From contig NZ_CP017641.1 of NCBI RefSeq assembly GCF_001983935.1, positions 5,084,001 to 5,148,000 of the forward strand: a stretch of 64,000 nucleotides of DNA, given 5' to 3'. The position numbers were made by a program, and so were the translations under genes. Each line of letters begins with the position of its first letter. The stretch's first letter is position 1. The notes beneath the pieces were generated by a model. That model had not been told where the DNA came from. It saw nothing but the letters and a program-made list of their open reading frames with translations, and ran no database searches. Shown in pieces: positions 17,187 through 24,937 of the stretch. The DNA comes from Fuerstiella marisgermanici. GTDB taxonomy: Bacteria > Planctomycetota > Planctomycetia > Planctomycetales > Planctomycetaceae.

Positions 17187-18644
17187 TCAGGTTTGTTGTG
17201 GCAGGAAAACTGTAAACCGGCTACCAACTCCCACTTCGCTGCTGACGTCTATCCAGCCACCATGGTCCGCCACAATACCATGAACAATTGACAGCCCCAG
17301 CCCTGTGCCTTCACCGGTATCGCGAGTCGTAAAGAAGGGTTCGAATACGTGGCCGAGATCGGCATCGGGAATTCCGTCTCCGTCGTCACTGACAGTTATC
17401 GCCAGAGTTTCACTCGGCGGGAGCGGATCGGGGCTTGATGGGTCTGACGCCTGTTGATTGGCTAGCGAAATACGGACATCAGCGCCCTGTTCTTTCGACA
17501 GAATCGCATTCATCACGAGGTTCGAAATAACCTGCTGCAGCTGGCCGCAGTCGGCCGCACATTTGTCGTTGATCTGTTCGGGGATCTCTGCCGTGATTGT
17601 GGCCGACCGTTTCTTCGCGAACGAATCCAGCAACGGAATCGTGTTCTTAATAATGTCGCCCACATGGCACTGTTCGCGTTTGGAAGGCTTGCGGCGAGCG
17701 AAGTTTAACAGACCTTCAATTAACTTTGTCATGCGACGAGCTTCAGAACGGATCGTCTCAGCGCTGCTTTTCACGTCCTCATCACGAAGTCGTCCCTCCG
17801 CGATCAAAGCGGCGCGGCCGGCGACGACGTTCAATGGAGTCCCCAGTTCATGGGCAATTCCGGCACCCAGTCGTCCGACCGTTTTTAGCCGATCCGCATG
17901 GCGCAACTGTTCAACAGCCGCTGTACGCCGTTCGGCTTCCTGAAAAGTCTGTTGCTGTGAAGCTCGCAGAGAATCGCACATGTGATTAAGCGATTCCGCA
18001 AGCTGCGAAAGTTCATCGCTGCCACTGAGGTGCAAGGGTCCGGAAAGATCGCCCTCAGCTGCTCGTTGAGTTTTCGCGAGCAGGGCATCTAGCGGCTGGC
18101 CGACAACCCGCATGCCGACTAACGCCACCGTCAGAACGGCTAGCATTCCCAGCGCGGCCAGCACATAAAGCGTATGTAAAATGGTTCCCTGCGTGTAGGC
18201 GTCGCGACGGGTGAATGCTTCGGACACTTCCAGTAGCCAGTTATCAGCGTTCGAATATCCGAACGCATAATAGGTGCAAAAACGTTGTGAGCCATCGTCC
18301 ATGTCGACCGGCAGCGACCGTGGTTCACCCGTCTTGATGCCGACCAGAGAGTCGGACGAAGCGTATGGTTGTGGAAGCTGCATTTCGTCGGTGCCGGCGC
18401 TATACACCCAGCGCACGCGGACGAGCTGCTGATTTTTTTCGCGAAACTGCACCCCATTCGGGCGCGTGAGCGCAAGCATCGTCCAAAAGTTAAGAGTCGT
18501 ATACTTGGCCAATTCTCCATGACGTCGCGCCATTTCGTCCTGAAACAAAGCCAAATCCCGCTGCATCGAGAAGTAGCCGCTGGCCGCGACCAGCAGAACG
18601 GCCGCCGCCAGAAACAGGGCGATAATCTTTGCTGTGAGTTTCAT
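17187..18644 (-). CDS. Membrane sensor histidine kinase, partner of the downstream sigma-54 regulator
   Basis: 485 residues. An N-terminal transmembrane helix (about 7-25) and a second one near 155-178 bracket a periplasmic sensing region. A HAMP linker (VVGQPLDALLAKTQRAAEGD) follows, then HisKA with the phospho-acceptor in AHELGTPLNVV and a HATPase domain with VISNLVMNAI (N box), DDGDGIPD (G1), FFTTRDTGEGTGLGLSI (F/G2). It lies 22 bp before the response regulator gene and is the first gene of that operon. No other operon member is visible. The start ATG at 18644 gives a proper positively charged membrane N-terminus. Confidence 0.92.
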   Translation of the reverse strand: MKLTAKIIALFLAAAVLLVAASGYFSMQRDLALFQDEMARRHGELAKYTTLNFWTMLALTRPNGVQFREKNQQLVRVRWVYSAGTDEMQLPQPYASSDSLVGIKTGEPRSLPVDMDDGSQRFCTYYAFGYSNADNWLLEVSEAFTRRDAYTQGTILHTLYVLAALGMLAVLTVALVGMRVVGQPLDALLAKTQRAAEGDLSGPLHLSGSDELSQLAESLNHMCDSLRASQQQTFQEAERRTAAVEQLRHADRLKTVGRLGAGIAHELGTPLNVVAGRAALIAEGRLRDEDVKSSAETIRSEARRMTKLIEGLLNFARRKPSKREQCHVGDIIKNTIPLLDSFAKKRSATITAEIPEQINDKCAADCGQLQQVISNLVMNAILSKEQGADVRISLANQQASDPSSPDPLPPSETLAITVSDDGDGIPDADLGHVFEPFFTTRDTGEGTGLGLSIVHGIVADHGGWIDVSSEVGVGSRFTVFLPQQT

Positions 18645-18728
18645 GCAGCCATTATACCACCCCGTTGGGACAAGGCACGTGAACCCGCAGGGCTGCGTCT
18701 TGCGGCGTGATGGCCGCTTAGGCGCAGC

Positions 18729-18766
18729 AAAAAAGCTGCCGACGCTTTCCGCGCCGCCAGCTTTTT
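18729..18766 (-). terminator. Rho-independent terminator after the DUF2383 gene
   Basis: On the minus strand AAAAAGCTGGCGGC pairs with GTCGGCAGCTTTTTT around a short loop, followed by a T run. It begins about 36 bp after the stop at 18802. The flanking A run means it could also act for transcription from the other side, but the gene there is divergent. Confidence 0.75.
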
Positions 18767-18801
18767 CTCTGGTGCCAAATCATACTCGGCCTTCCCGTAT
18801 C

Positions 18802-19278
18802 CTACTTCTTAGAGTAGGCGTCTCGCAGGTCACGAATTCGATCGTGGCCCTTCTTCACGACAGCATACTGCGACTGAAGCAATTCGTTCATCGCGCTGCC
18901 CGGATTGTCTTTGAGGGCGTCTTCGTATGCCTCTTTAATCTGGTCTTCGCCGTACTCCGCTTCGATCAGCACGACATGAGGATCGCCGCCATTCAGTTTG
19001 GCGCGGCAGTTCATCCATGCCTGATGGACCTTTGCTGCGAACGATTGTTCCTGTGGAGCGGACTCGTCGTTCCATTCAACATATGCCTTCAGTTCTTCAG
19101 CGAACAGGCTGCGCTCCGTGGCAGTTGCTCGGAACACGGTCGCGACAGCGTCATCATCAATCGCGTCGGCTGCATCAAGCAATCCCTGATGCGAATCCAT
19201 ATTGATACGGACCAGGTCCTGAAGTTTCTCAACAGTTTCGTCAGTGAGTGTAGACTTAGTTTCAAGTGCCATTGTCAT
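18802..19278 (-). CDS. PA2169-type four-helix-bundle protein (DUF2383)
   Basis: 158 residues, soluble and helical, with no signal peptide. It shows the pattern of the DUF2383/PA2169 ferritin-like four-helix family: DLVRINMDSHQGLLDAADAI, FRATATERSLFAEELKAYV and a C-terminal helix with EAEYGEDQIKEAYEDAL and YAVVKKGHDRIRDLRDAY. The molecular function of the family is unknown; members commonly sit among stress genes, as here. A candidate sigma-54 promoter lies about 160 bp upstream and a strong terminator follows. A paralogue lies at 32554-33069 at the other end of the stress block. Confidence 0.85.
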   Translation of the reverse strand: MTMALETKSTLTDETVEKLQDLVRINMDSHQGLLDAADAIDDDAVATVFRATATERSLFAEELKAYVEWNDESAPQEQSFAAKVHQAWMNCRAKLNGGDPHVVLIEAEYGEDQIKEAYEDALKDNPGSAMNELLQSQYAVVKKGHDRIRDLRDAYSKK

Positions 19279-19437
19279 CGTCCCTTTCAGAAGTTCGGTG
19301 ATAAAAGTATCAAGGTAATAAAGCGGGCCACAGCGCTACTCGCGACGGCAGCAGTCGCAGGTCACAAGCTTGCTGAAGCCAAAGGCTTACTGAGGTGACG
19401 TTGCGAGCGGCCAGAAATGGCTGCCACAATGCTTCAA

Positions 19438-19453
19438 TGCAATCGGTGTGCCG
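19438..19453 (-). promoter_or_regulatory. Candidate sigma-54 (-24/-12) promoter before the DUF2383 gene
   Basis: The minus strand reads CGGCACACCGATTGCA, against the consensus TGGCACG-N4-TTGCW: both invariant GG and GC are present with correct spacing, with two mismatches in the -24 half. It would leave a 5' leader of about 150 nt, longer than usual. The rest of the 19279-19627 gap shows no gene. Confidence 0.5.
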
Positions 19454-19627
19454 AAACGAACAAACGCCGCAACCTGTCGAGCAGCAATGGTGCTTTCAAT
19501 CAGAATTGCAGTGAAGACGCTGCGATTTCGCAGGCAGGTGAACACGGCGAGGATCGTATTCGACACAGGGCGAAGTGGTCGTCGACCGTCGCCACACCGG
19601 CGCGGCGTCTGGGCAACCGTTTTCGAG

Positions 19628-20821
19628 TCAATCGCTTAGCATCGCCGCCAGCGGGCGAGTGCCGTTAAATTGCCGACACGCCGAGACGAAGATTGCCAGC
19701 AACGGAACCGCAAGCACCGCCCCGGCCGCGCCCCACAGCCACGTCCAGTAAGTCAGTGACAGAATCACAACCAGCGGGTTCAAACTCATCGATCGTCCCA
19801 GCACCGACGGCGTGACAAAGTTCCCTTCGATTGCGGTGAGCGTCACATACGCGAGCGGCGCGAGGCTGGCGTAGGCGATTGAGTCGAAGGTAAACAGCGA
19901 CACTAACAGCACCACGCCAGCTCCGACCAGGCCGCCAATGTAAGGAAGGAAATTCAGCAGTGTCGCCATGGCCCCCCACAGCAGAGCATTGGGCACTCCA
20001 ACCAGCCAGCAGGCCGCGGCCACGCTGGCTCCTAAGCACGCGTTGATCACACTCACCGTCAGAAGGTAACGCGAGATACTGCGTTCCACGGCGGCTACTC
20101 CGCTTTCGCAGGACGTGCCGGACGCTTCAAACGGAAGTACGACTGCAATGTGCTCAAGCAGCGCTTCCCCTTTCGCCAGAAAGAAGAACGTTAGCACGAT
20201 GCATAACAAGCTGCCTGCCGCTAGCTGCCACGTGGAACTCAACATCGCAGAAACTAAGTTGGGCGGCTTGATCACAACGGCCTCAGGCGCGCTGAGTTCG
20301 TCGGAGGGCGTTGCCGTCGACTTGTCGACAGCTTTTGAGATTTCGTGAGACGCTTCCTGCACGCTTTCGAGCGGCTCGCGCAGCGGTTCCAGCTTTTGCT
20401 CCAGCTGTCGCAGCTTAAACTTGATTGGCGTTCGCGACATCCATTCGCTTGCTGGCGTGATAAGACGGGACGCCAGAAGAACGGTGACACCTGTCAAAAG
20501 GCCCAGTGTGATGAAAGCCGCGACAGCGTCTGGCAAACCATACGAGCTGAGCTTGCGTACGATCGGTCGTAGTGCCAGCGAAATGACAACGGCCGAGATG
20601 ACGGGAATCATCACGGCCGCTGCCACGTAAAACGCCTGAGTCATTAACAGAAATGCGATGACAACAACGGATGTGGTTCGGATCATCTCCATTCGATCGC
20701 GGCGTCTACGGCGCAACTTCGCCGCTCCGGAATCTGCACCTGCGTGATCCGCTTCCACGATTTGTCGGAAGGATTCGGAAGATGACTCAGGTGTGATGAT
20801 CATGGGATCGCGATCTACCAA
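19628..20821 (-). CDS. AI-2E family transporter (PerM/UPF0118 type permease)
   Basis: 397 residues with the family's usual architecture. Paired N-terminal transmembrane helices (about 50-95) are followed by a soluble stretch rich in charged residues, then a helical hairpin and C-terminal membrane helices. Family landmarks: SRYLLTVSVINACLG, GVPNALLWGAMATLLNFLPY, GGLVGAGVVLL, EGNFVTPSVLGRSMSLNPLV. The name comes from TqsA; most homologues have no proven link to AI-2. The start overlaps the end of the preceding 76-residue membrane-protein gene by 7 bp, so the two are cotranscribed. It is part of the stress/envelope block; substrate is undetermined. Confidence 0.9.
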   Translation of the reverse strand: MVDRDPMIITPESSSESFRQIVEADHAGADSGAAKLRRRRRDRMEMIRTTSVVVIAFLLMTQAFYVAAAVMIPVISAVVISLALRPIVRKLSSYGLPDAVAAFITLGLLTGVTVLLASRLITPASEWMSRTPIKFKLRQLEQKLEPLREPLESVQEASHEISKAVDKSTATPSDELSAPEAVVIKPPNLVSAMLSSTWQLAAGSLLCIVLTFFFLAKGEALLEHIAVVLPFEASGTSCESGVAAVERSISRYLLTVSVINACLGASVAAACWLVGVPNALLWGAMATLLNFLPYIGGLVGAGVVLLVSLFTFDSIAYASLAPLAYVTLTAIEGNFVTPSVLGRSMSLNPLVVILSLTYWTWLWGAAGAVLAVPLLAIFVSACRQFNGTRPLAAMLSD

Positions 20822-21045
20822 GGTTTAATTTTCCACCCGACAACGATTCCCAGCCCGAAGCACCACAACGCGGCCACGTCAGGCTTTTGGCGAGCGTACT
20901 CACGGACGTAGTCGACGACGTCCTGGGTTGGTTTGAGTGACTGCGACGCTGATGGCCTTAGCGATTGCCGCGAGCCACCGGCTTCGGTCGCTGACGTTGA
21001 GCCTGACTGAAACTGGTCGGCGTCTCTTTTTGCAGATGTTGACAT
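20815..21045 (-). CDS. Small C-tail-anchored membrane protein, DUF883-like end
   Basis: 76 residues. A Ser/Thr/Gln-rich N-terminus leads to DVVDYVREYARQKPDVAALW and a single C-terminal transmembrane helix ending GLGIVVGWKIKPW. This 'VxxYVREYAxQKPDxAAxxxFGxGxxxGWKIKPW' arrangement resembles the tail of ElaB/YqjD (DUF883) proteins and of the 68-residue protein at 22924-23130. It precedes and overlaps the AI-2E gene. The ISAs1 element is inserted about 60 bp upstream of its start, between it and the csbD operon. Function not known. Confidence 0.7.
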   Translation of the reverse strand: MSTSAKRDADQFQSGSTSATEAGGSRQSLRPSASQSLKPTQDVVDYVREYARQKPDVAALWCFGLGIVVGWKIKPW

Positions 21046-21097
21046 TTTGTAGTCCTTATGTGATTTGTGATTGAGTTAAGAATTGATTTTGACTTGG

Positions 21098-21107
21098 GGC
21101 CTGGGGC
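21098..21107. repeat. Left target-site duplication of the ISAs1 element
   Basis: GGCCTGGGGC directly precedes the left terminal inverted repeat and is repeated exactly at 22399-22408, directly after the right one. Ten bp fits the ISAs1 family. Confidence 0.88.
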
Positions 21108-22398
21108 CAGGGCCAGCGCGCACTTTGGGCAATTTAGGCTGGCGCGACAAGTGAGTATTGGTTAGTCTTTTCGTGTCGTAACATCGGACTTCACGAGGAG
21201 AGGACAAGAGATGTCGACAGTTGAACTGGCGGTCACCCAGGAGCTGACAGGAAACATTGTTCATTACTTTGATCAATTGAAAGACCCGCGTTCCAACATC
21301 AATCGTCTGCATCTGCTTGGTGATGTGATTGTGATCGCCATTTGCGGAGTGCTGGCCAACGCCGACGGCCCCAGTGCGATTGCGGAATGGGCGCGACTGA
21401 ATGCCGATGGCCTGCAGAAACACCTGGCACTTCCGCATGGCATTCCGAAAAAAGATACGTACCGGCGCGTCCTTTCTCTCCTGAAGCCGAACGACTTTCA
21501 AGCGTGCTTCGTGCAATGGATTGAATCGCTGGAAGGACTTTCCGACGAACAGAAAGAAGGCTACAGAAAACAGATTGCGATTGATGGCAAAGCACTCCGT
21601 CGATCACATGACAAAAAGAATGGGCTGGGTGCGTTGTTCATCGTGAGTGCGTGGGCTTCTGATCAGGGGATTTCTCTGGGACAGGTGGCGACGGAAGAGA
21701 AGTCGAACGAGATCACCGCGATCCCGAAATTACTGAACGAAATCAATATCGATGAGGCGATCATTACGATTGACGCAGCGGGTTGTCAAAAAAACATTGC
21801 GCAGCAGATCGTGTCTGGCAATGCAGACTATGTGTTAGCCCTGAAAGGCAACCAACCGAAACTCTATGAGGTCGTGCAGAAGTTTTTTCTCGATCACCTG
21901 GAGGATGACTTCGCTCGCTGTCCCGTCAGTCGCTATGAAGAAACAGAGAAGGGACACGGTCGGCAGGAACAGAGAATCTACTATCAGGCGACCGTGCCTG
22001 TCGATTTTGACGTGGGCCACAAATGGGCCGGACTCAAGACCATCGGAACGGCGATCCGAATGTACGAGCAGGACGGCATTCATCATTCTGACGTTCGCTA
22101 CTACATCAGCAGTCTGCGTCGCAAAGGCGAGCTGTTCGCAACAACGGTTCGTGGTCACTGGGCCATAGAAAACACGCTGCACTGGAGTCTCGACATGACC
22201 TACCGCGAGGATGAGAGTCGAGTCCGAAACCGAATCTTCGCGAACAATTTGTCATGGCTCAGACGAATCACACTCAGCCTCATCAAGAAACATCCTGGCA
22301 AACAAAGCAACGTCATGAAAAGAAGAATGGCCGGATGGAACATTGACTATTTGATGCAAATCCTTACCGGCAAAACAACTTAGTATGCGCTGGCCCTG
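21108..22398 (+). mobile_element. ISAs1-family insertion sequence, complete
   Basis: 1291 bp. The left end reads CAGGGCCAGCGCGCACT and the right end, reverse complemented, CAGGGCCAGCGCATACT: 12 matching terminal bases then partial identity. A perfect 10-bp direct repeat (GGCCTGGGGC) flanks both ends. One intact transposase gene fills the element. It lies in opposite orientation to the surrounding stress genes, in the gap between the holin-like gene and the 76-residue membrane-protein gene. Intact ends, duplication and transposase suggest a recent insertion. Confidence 0.92.
21211..22383 (+). CDS. ISAs1 family transposase (DDE type)
   Basis: 390 residues. The N-terminal DDE_Tnp_1-associated region contains FDQLKDPRSNINRLHLLGDV and VLANADGPSAIAEWA. 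The catalytic core shows IAIDGKALRRS (first Asp), TIDAAGCQKNIAQQI with ADYVLALKGNQ (second Asp block) and the C-terminal RGHWAIENTLHWSLDMTYREDESR (YREK-like block with the Glu). An AGGAGAGGA-like ribosome site precedes the ATG at 21211 by about 9 bases. The frame is uninterrupted, so the element is probably functional. The length matches the family (about 370-400). Confidence 0.95.
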   Translation: MSTVELAVTQELTGNIVHYFDQLKDPRSNINRLHLLGDVIVIAICGVLANADGPSAIAEWARLNADGLQKHLALPHGIPKKDTYRRVLSLLKPNDFQACFVQWIESLEGLSDEQKEGYRKQIAIDGKALRRSHDKKNGLGALFIVSAWASDQGISLGQVATEEKSNEITAIPKLLNEINIDEAIITIDAAGCQKNIAQQIVSGNADYVLALKGNQPKLYEVVQKFFLDHLEDDFARCPVSRYEETEKGHGRQEQRIYYQATVPVDFDVGHKWAGLKTIGTAIRMYEQDGIHHSDVRYYISSLRRKGELFATTVRGHWAIENTLHWSLDMTYREDESRVRNRIFANNLSWLRRITLSLIKKHPGKQSNVMKRRMAGWNIDYLMQILTGKTT

Positions 22399-22408
22399 GG
22401 CCTGGGGC
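22399..22408. repeat. Right target-site duplication of the ISAs1 element
   Basis: GGCCTGGGGC, identical to 21098-21107. Confidence 0.88.
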
Positions 22409-22480
22409 CGTATTCCGCTGGGTGCGATCAAAGCTCTACGAAGCCACTGCATGTGCAAGTGTGCAAGTTCGCAGCGGGCG

Positions 22481-22927
22481 TTACATCGACTTCAACCTTC
22501 GCTTCAGCCAGTCTGTGTTACATTTGAGTTCTGTGGTTGATCGGGTGACGACGCTGGACTTGCGCAGCAGCGTCTTCCAGCCAATGATTAGCAGGCCAAG
22601 AGCCGGTACGACACCTCCAACGGCCGCGACCGTGACTGTTGCCAGCCACACCGGCCAATCGGCCAATGATGCGAGCATCCAGCCCAAACCCAGCAGCAAT
22701 ACAGGGACGGTTGCGAATGCCAGAATCACGCCTAGTGCCAGCATTAACAAAGCTGGCCCGGAACCCGATTTCAGCTGGTGCAGATCGTGAACGAACAGTT
22801 TTCCTTGAAGTTCAATCAACGCGATTGCGTCGTGCAGCAAAGCTCCGATGCCTCGCTGCCGCGGAGGCTTCTGTTTCGATGACGCCCTGTCGCCGTCTGT
22901 TGGTGCACTTCGTTGCTGAGTGATCAT
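22481..22927 (-). CDS. Phage-holin-like (holin-X/DUF1469 type) small membrane protein
   Basis: 148 residues from the ATG at 22927, which overlaps the TGA of the preceding gene as ATGA; the upstream ATG at 22945 is less likely. A soluble N-terminus with LLHDAIALIELQGKLFVHDL is followed by two transmembrane helices (about 55-80 and 85-110) and a basic tail. This pattern is that of 'phage holin family' (Phage_holin_3_6) proteins, which outside phages are found with DUF883 and related stress proteins; a lysis role is unlikely here. Last gene of the four-gene csbD operon before the IS insertion. Confidence 0.75.
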   Translation of the reverse strand: MITQQRSAPTDGDRASSKQKPPRQRGIGALLHDAIALIELQGKLFVHDLHQLKSGSGPALLMLALGVILAFATVPVLLLGLGWMLASLADWPVWLATVTVAAVGGVVPALGLLIIGWKTLLRKSSVVTRSTTELKCNTDWLKRRLKSM

Positions 22928-23130
22928 TTTCGTTTCACCCACCATCCCAGTGTCAGGCCAGCAGCCAAACCGATTGCCATCAAAGTCACTGGGTACGCTT
23001 TGATGAAGTTTTCAACCTGGCGGATGTTAAATTTATCGGTCAATGACGATTCAGTATCGTGGGTGACCACACCCGACCAGTATGCCGCTCCGCCCGTAGT
23101 CGAGTCGCGTTCTTTAATTCGGTTGATCAT
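22924..23130 (-). CDS. Small DUF883-like tail-anchored membrane protein
   Basis: 68 residues. After a polar N-terminus come KFNIRQVENFIKAYPVTLMA and one transmembrane helix ending LTLGWWVKRK. The 'hydrophobic helix followed by GWWxKR' end is like the C-termini of DUF883 (ElaB/YqjD) proteins, which bind ribosomes and the inner membrane in E. coli; that function is not established here. It overlaps both neighbours by 4 bp (ATGA junctions), so translation of the operon is coupled. Confidence 0.7.
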   Translation of the reverse strand: MINRIKERDSTTGGAAYWSGVVTHDTESSLTDKFNIRQVENFIKAYPVTLMAIGLAAGLTLGWWVKRK

Positions 23131-23591
23131 TGTGGTGTTCCCTTCCGTTGGCCTGCACCTGATGGTGTTGCAGGCTTGTCGGGACTGATGAAATCAGCCA
23201 CCTTTTGAGTTGCGTAGCTTAGCGTCGTACGGAGTATCAGCCCCGCGATGAGGCTAAAGGCCGTCGCCCCCACGCCGGCTTTGGCCGCCGCTTTCGGTTT
23301 GCTTTCGACGACAATCCGGTTTTGCCTTGCCAGCTTTGCTATCGTCGCCGGGTCAACGGTATCGACGTTCAGCTTTCGCGGAACGACCATAAAGCCAACG
23401 GCGGCCGCTACGGCGGTCGAAACCCACGGAGCTTTCTCGATGTACGTGCGCCAGTCGGTGAGTTCCCGAGCCTGAGCGGCCACGCCCGTGATGTCTGCCC
23501 CGAGCTCACGGCGGACCATTGCCATCTCGCGACGGAGCTGGTCGGCCGTTTCATCGGCGGGTTGAGTCTGTGATGGACCGGTACTCATCAT
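23127..23591 (-). CDS. DUF3618/DUF883-like membrane-associated protein
   Basis: 154 residues from the ATG at 23591, which shares one base with the stop of the CsbD gene (TAATG); a longer frame from 23654 would run into that gene. An amphipathic N-terminal helix (ADQLRREMAMVRRELGADI) is followed by WRTYIEKAPWVSTAVAAAVG, a first membrane segment, and a second hydrophobic helix (about 110-130) before a Pro-rich tail. The helix-plus-'PW' segment resembles DUF3618/DUF883 proteins. Exact family is uncertain; membership of the csbD operon suggests a shared envelope-stress role. Confidence 0.65.
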   Translation of the reverse strand: MMSTGPSQTQPADETADQLRREMAMVRRELGADITGVAAQARELTDWRTYIEKAPWVSTAVAAAVGFMVVPRKLNVDTVDPATIAKLARQNRIVVESKPKAAAKAGVGATAFSLIAGLILRTTLSYATQKVADFISPDKPATPSGAGQRKGTPQ

Positions 23592-24013
23592 TATGCTTTG
23601 TTGCGAAGGATGAGTCCCAGAACGGCACCGGCAATCAGGCCGGCACCGAAACACACAGCAACGGATTCGGCAGGCCGACGTCGCACTGTCTCAGTCGCCG
23701 AACCCAGACCGGCCGCCAGAGCCTCCTGAGCATGGTCATACTGTTCGTGAGTCGCCTCGGACAGGCTTGAGGCATAGTCGCGAATGTTCTCAGCCGCTTG
23801 GCTGAAGCCGGATGCCCCTGATTGCACGGCCGAATCAAGGAACGCTTCGACGTTCGCCTTCGATTCACCAGTCCGTTTTTGAATCGTGCCAATCAGGCGG
23901 TCGACACTGCCCTTGGCTTTCGCGAAGTCGTCATCACTAAGCTGTCCCCATTTTTCGCGAAGACACCCTTTGAGCTCGTTCCAGTTTCCTTGAAGTTCCT
24001 GCTGCGTAATCAT
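23591..24013 (-). CDS. CsbD-DUF883 fusion stress protein
   Basis: 140 residues. Residues 1-60 are a CsbD-like domain (the pattern is GNWNELKGCLREKWGQLSDD followed by a second helix with GSVDRLIGTIQKRTGES). The remainder is a DUF883/ElaB-like section: an amphipathic helix, then RRRPAESVAVCFGAGLIAGAVLG as membrane anchor. CsbD alone is a small soluble general-stress protein (sigma-B regulon in Bacillus), so here it is tied to the membrane. First gene of a four-gene operon (csbD, 154-aa, 68-aa, holin-like) with overlapping starts and stops. A near-consensus sigma-54 promoter lies about 130 bp upstream. Confidence 0.85.
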   Translation of the reverse strand: MITQQELQGNWNELKGCLREKWGQLSDDDFAKAKGSVDRLIGTIQKRTGESKANVEAFLDSAVQSGASGFSQAAENIRDYASSLSEATHEQYDHAQEALAAGLGSATETVRRRPAESVAVCFGAGLIAGAVLGLILRNKA

Positions 24014-24140
24014 TTCCGTTCTCTCTTTGTTGGTTATGTAAATGGGTGTGTTTGTTCGAACACCGTTTCGAACCTACCCGACAGTGCGGCGAGCCGCGCT
24101 GGCGTTCGGATAGGTCCTGACGCCAGCGGTAGTAGTGAAA

Positions 24141-24156
24141 AGCATTTCCCGTGCCA
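24141..24156 (-). promoter_or_regulatory. Sigma-54 (-24/-12) promoter of the csbD operon
   Basis: The minus strand reads TGGCACGGGAAATGCT: full -24 block TGGCACG, four-base spacer and ATGCT instead of TTGCT, with the invariant GG and GC correctly spaced. It sits about 128 bp before the csbD start. The leader contains the palindrome-rich stretch 24030-24120. Confidence 0.72.
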
Positions 24157-24555
24157 AACCTGAATTGAGGTCCGCTTAGCGCGAAGTAAGCGGTGAATGG
24201 GGCAATTCACGAGAGATCGCTTGAGTGCGCAAGCGGCAGACGGAAGATGTGCGACGGGTGAACGACCGCGCCGTTCGTATTGCGACCGGCGGACTGGCTG
24301 GCAGAGACGCTGGAGTCTGGGCGTCTTCTGCGCGGAGCGATCATGGCTACTCGGCGCAGTTGGAAGATGGTCGCGTGGCACGTTGCAGAGTGCGCAGGGC
24401 AGATGCGATAATCTATCCGTGGCACGGTGGCGTACTGGAACGTCGGCGATCGAGGATGCAGAAGCATCGTCGGCGCGTACGCTCAACAGTGCAGTTACGT
24501 TGTAATCCGGCTGAGGCCGGATGAAGCAATGACGGTGTCGACGTCGACGCTGCAA
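24157..24555. other. Non-coding stretch between csrA and the csbD promoter
   Basis: About 400 bp with no convincing gene. A 173-codon minus-strand frame covers it, but its composition is Arg/His/Ser/Pro-rich, shows no recognisable domain and lacks a ribosome site. A weak hairpin (CCGCTT...AAGCGG) lies at about 24172-24193. Confidence 0.5.
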
Positions 24556-24762
24556 CTACGCAACGCCAGCCATCTCACGCAGCTTGATCGACTGAGTCGG
24601 GTTTGCGTTGCCGTCGAAAGCAATTTCCGACCGAAGCACTTCGACTTCGCGTGGAGCGATGACTCCCAGTCGCACGCGTCCATTGCCGCATTGGATCACT
24701 CGAACGCGAATGTGGCCGTCGATCAGAATCTCTTCACCGAGTTTGCGTGAAAGTACCAGCAT
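24556..24762 (-). CDS. csrA: Carbon storage regulator CsrA
   Basis: 68 residues from the ATG at 24762; a frame from 24810 adds 16 unlikely residues. The canonical N-terminus MLVLSRKLGEEILID is followed by the beta-strands RVRLGVIAPREVEVLRSEI, including the RNA-contacting Arg of VAAPREV-type motifs. Family knowledge: CsrA is a homodimeric post-transcriptional regulator that binds GGA motifs in mRNA leaders. Isolated between the csbD operon and the MscS gene; a candidate sigma-54 promoter lies about 50 bp upstream. Its position in the block suggests it takes part in the same stress programme. Confidence 0.95.
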   Translation of the reverse strand: MLVLSRKLGEEILIDGHIRVRVIQCGNGRVRLGVIAPREVEVLRSEIAFDGNANPTQSIKLREMAGVA

Positions 24763-24812
24763 GATGGGCTCCGTAATCATCCATGAAAATGTTTGTCCAC
24801 GGACCTTCACTT

Positions 24813-24828
24813 AGCACATCGCGCGCCA
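24813..24828 (-). promoter_or_regulatory. Candidate sigma-54 promoter of csrA
   Basis: Minus strand TGGCGCGCGATGTGCT: GG and GC invariant bases correctly spaced, mismatches A to G in the -24 block and T to G in the -12 block. It lies about 51 bp before the CsrA ATG. Confidence 0.45.
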
Positions 24829-24914
24829 ACCGCTGATAATTAAGAAGTCTCGCACAAACACCAGCGTTTTTAAGCAGATCCGCATCACAACACGTCGTGT
24901 CGCGCAACTAGCGC

Positions 24915-24929
24915 GGTCGCTTAGCGACC
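24915..24929 (-). terminator. Hairpin after the MscS gene, possible terminator
   Basis: GGTCGC-TTA-GCGACC, a perfect 6-bp stem starting about 9 bp after the stop at 24938. There is no T run, so it may only be a 3'-end hairpin. Confidence 0.35.
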
Positions 24930-24937
24930 AGACAGGT

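Noticed and set aside
22481-22927. Prophage lysis holin
   Set aside because: No phage genes nearby; it belongs to an operon of stress-type membrane proteins, where holin-X-like proteins are common.
24034-24555. 173-codon minus-strand frame between csrA and csbD
   Set aside because: Arg/His/Pro-rich translation with no domain, no ribosome site, and it covers the csbD promoter.
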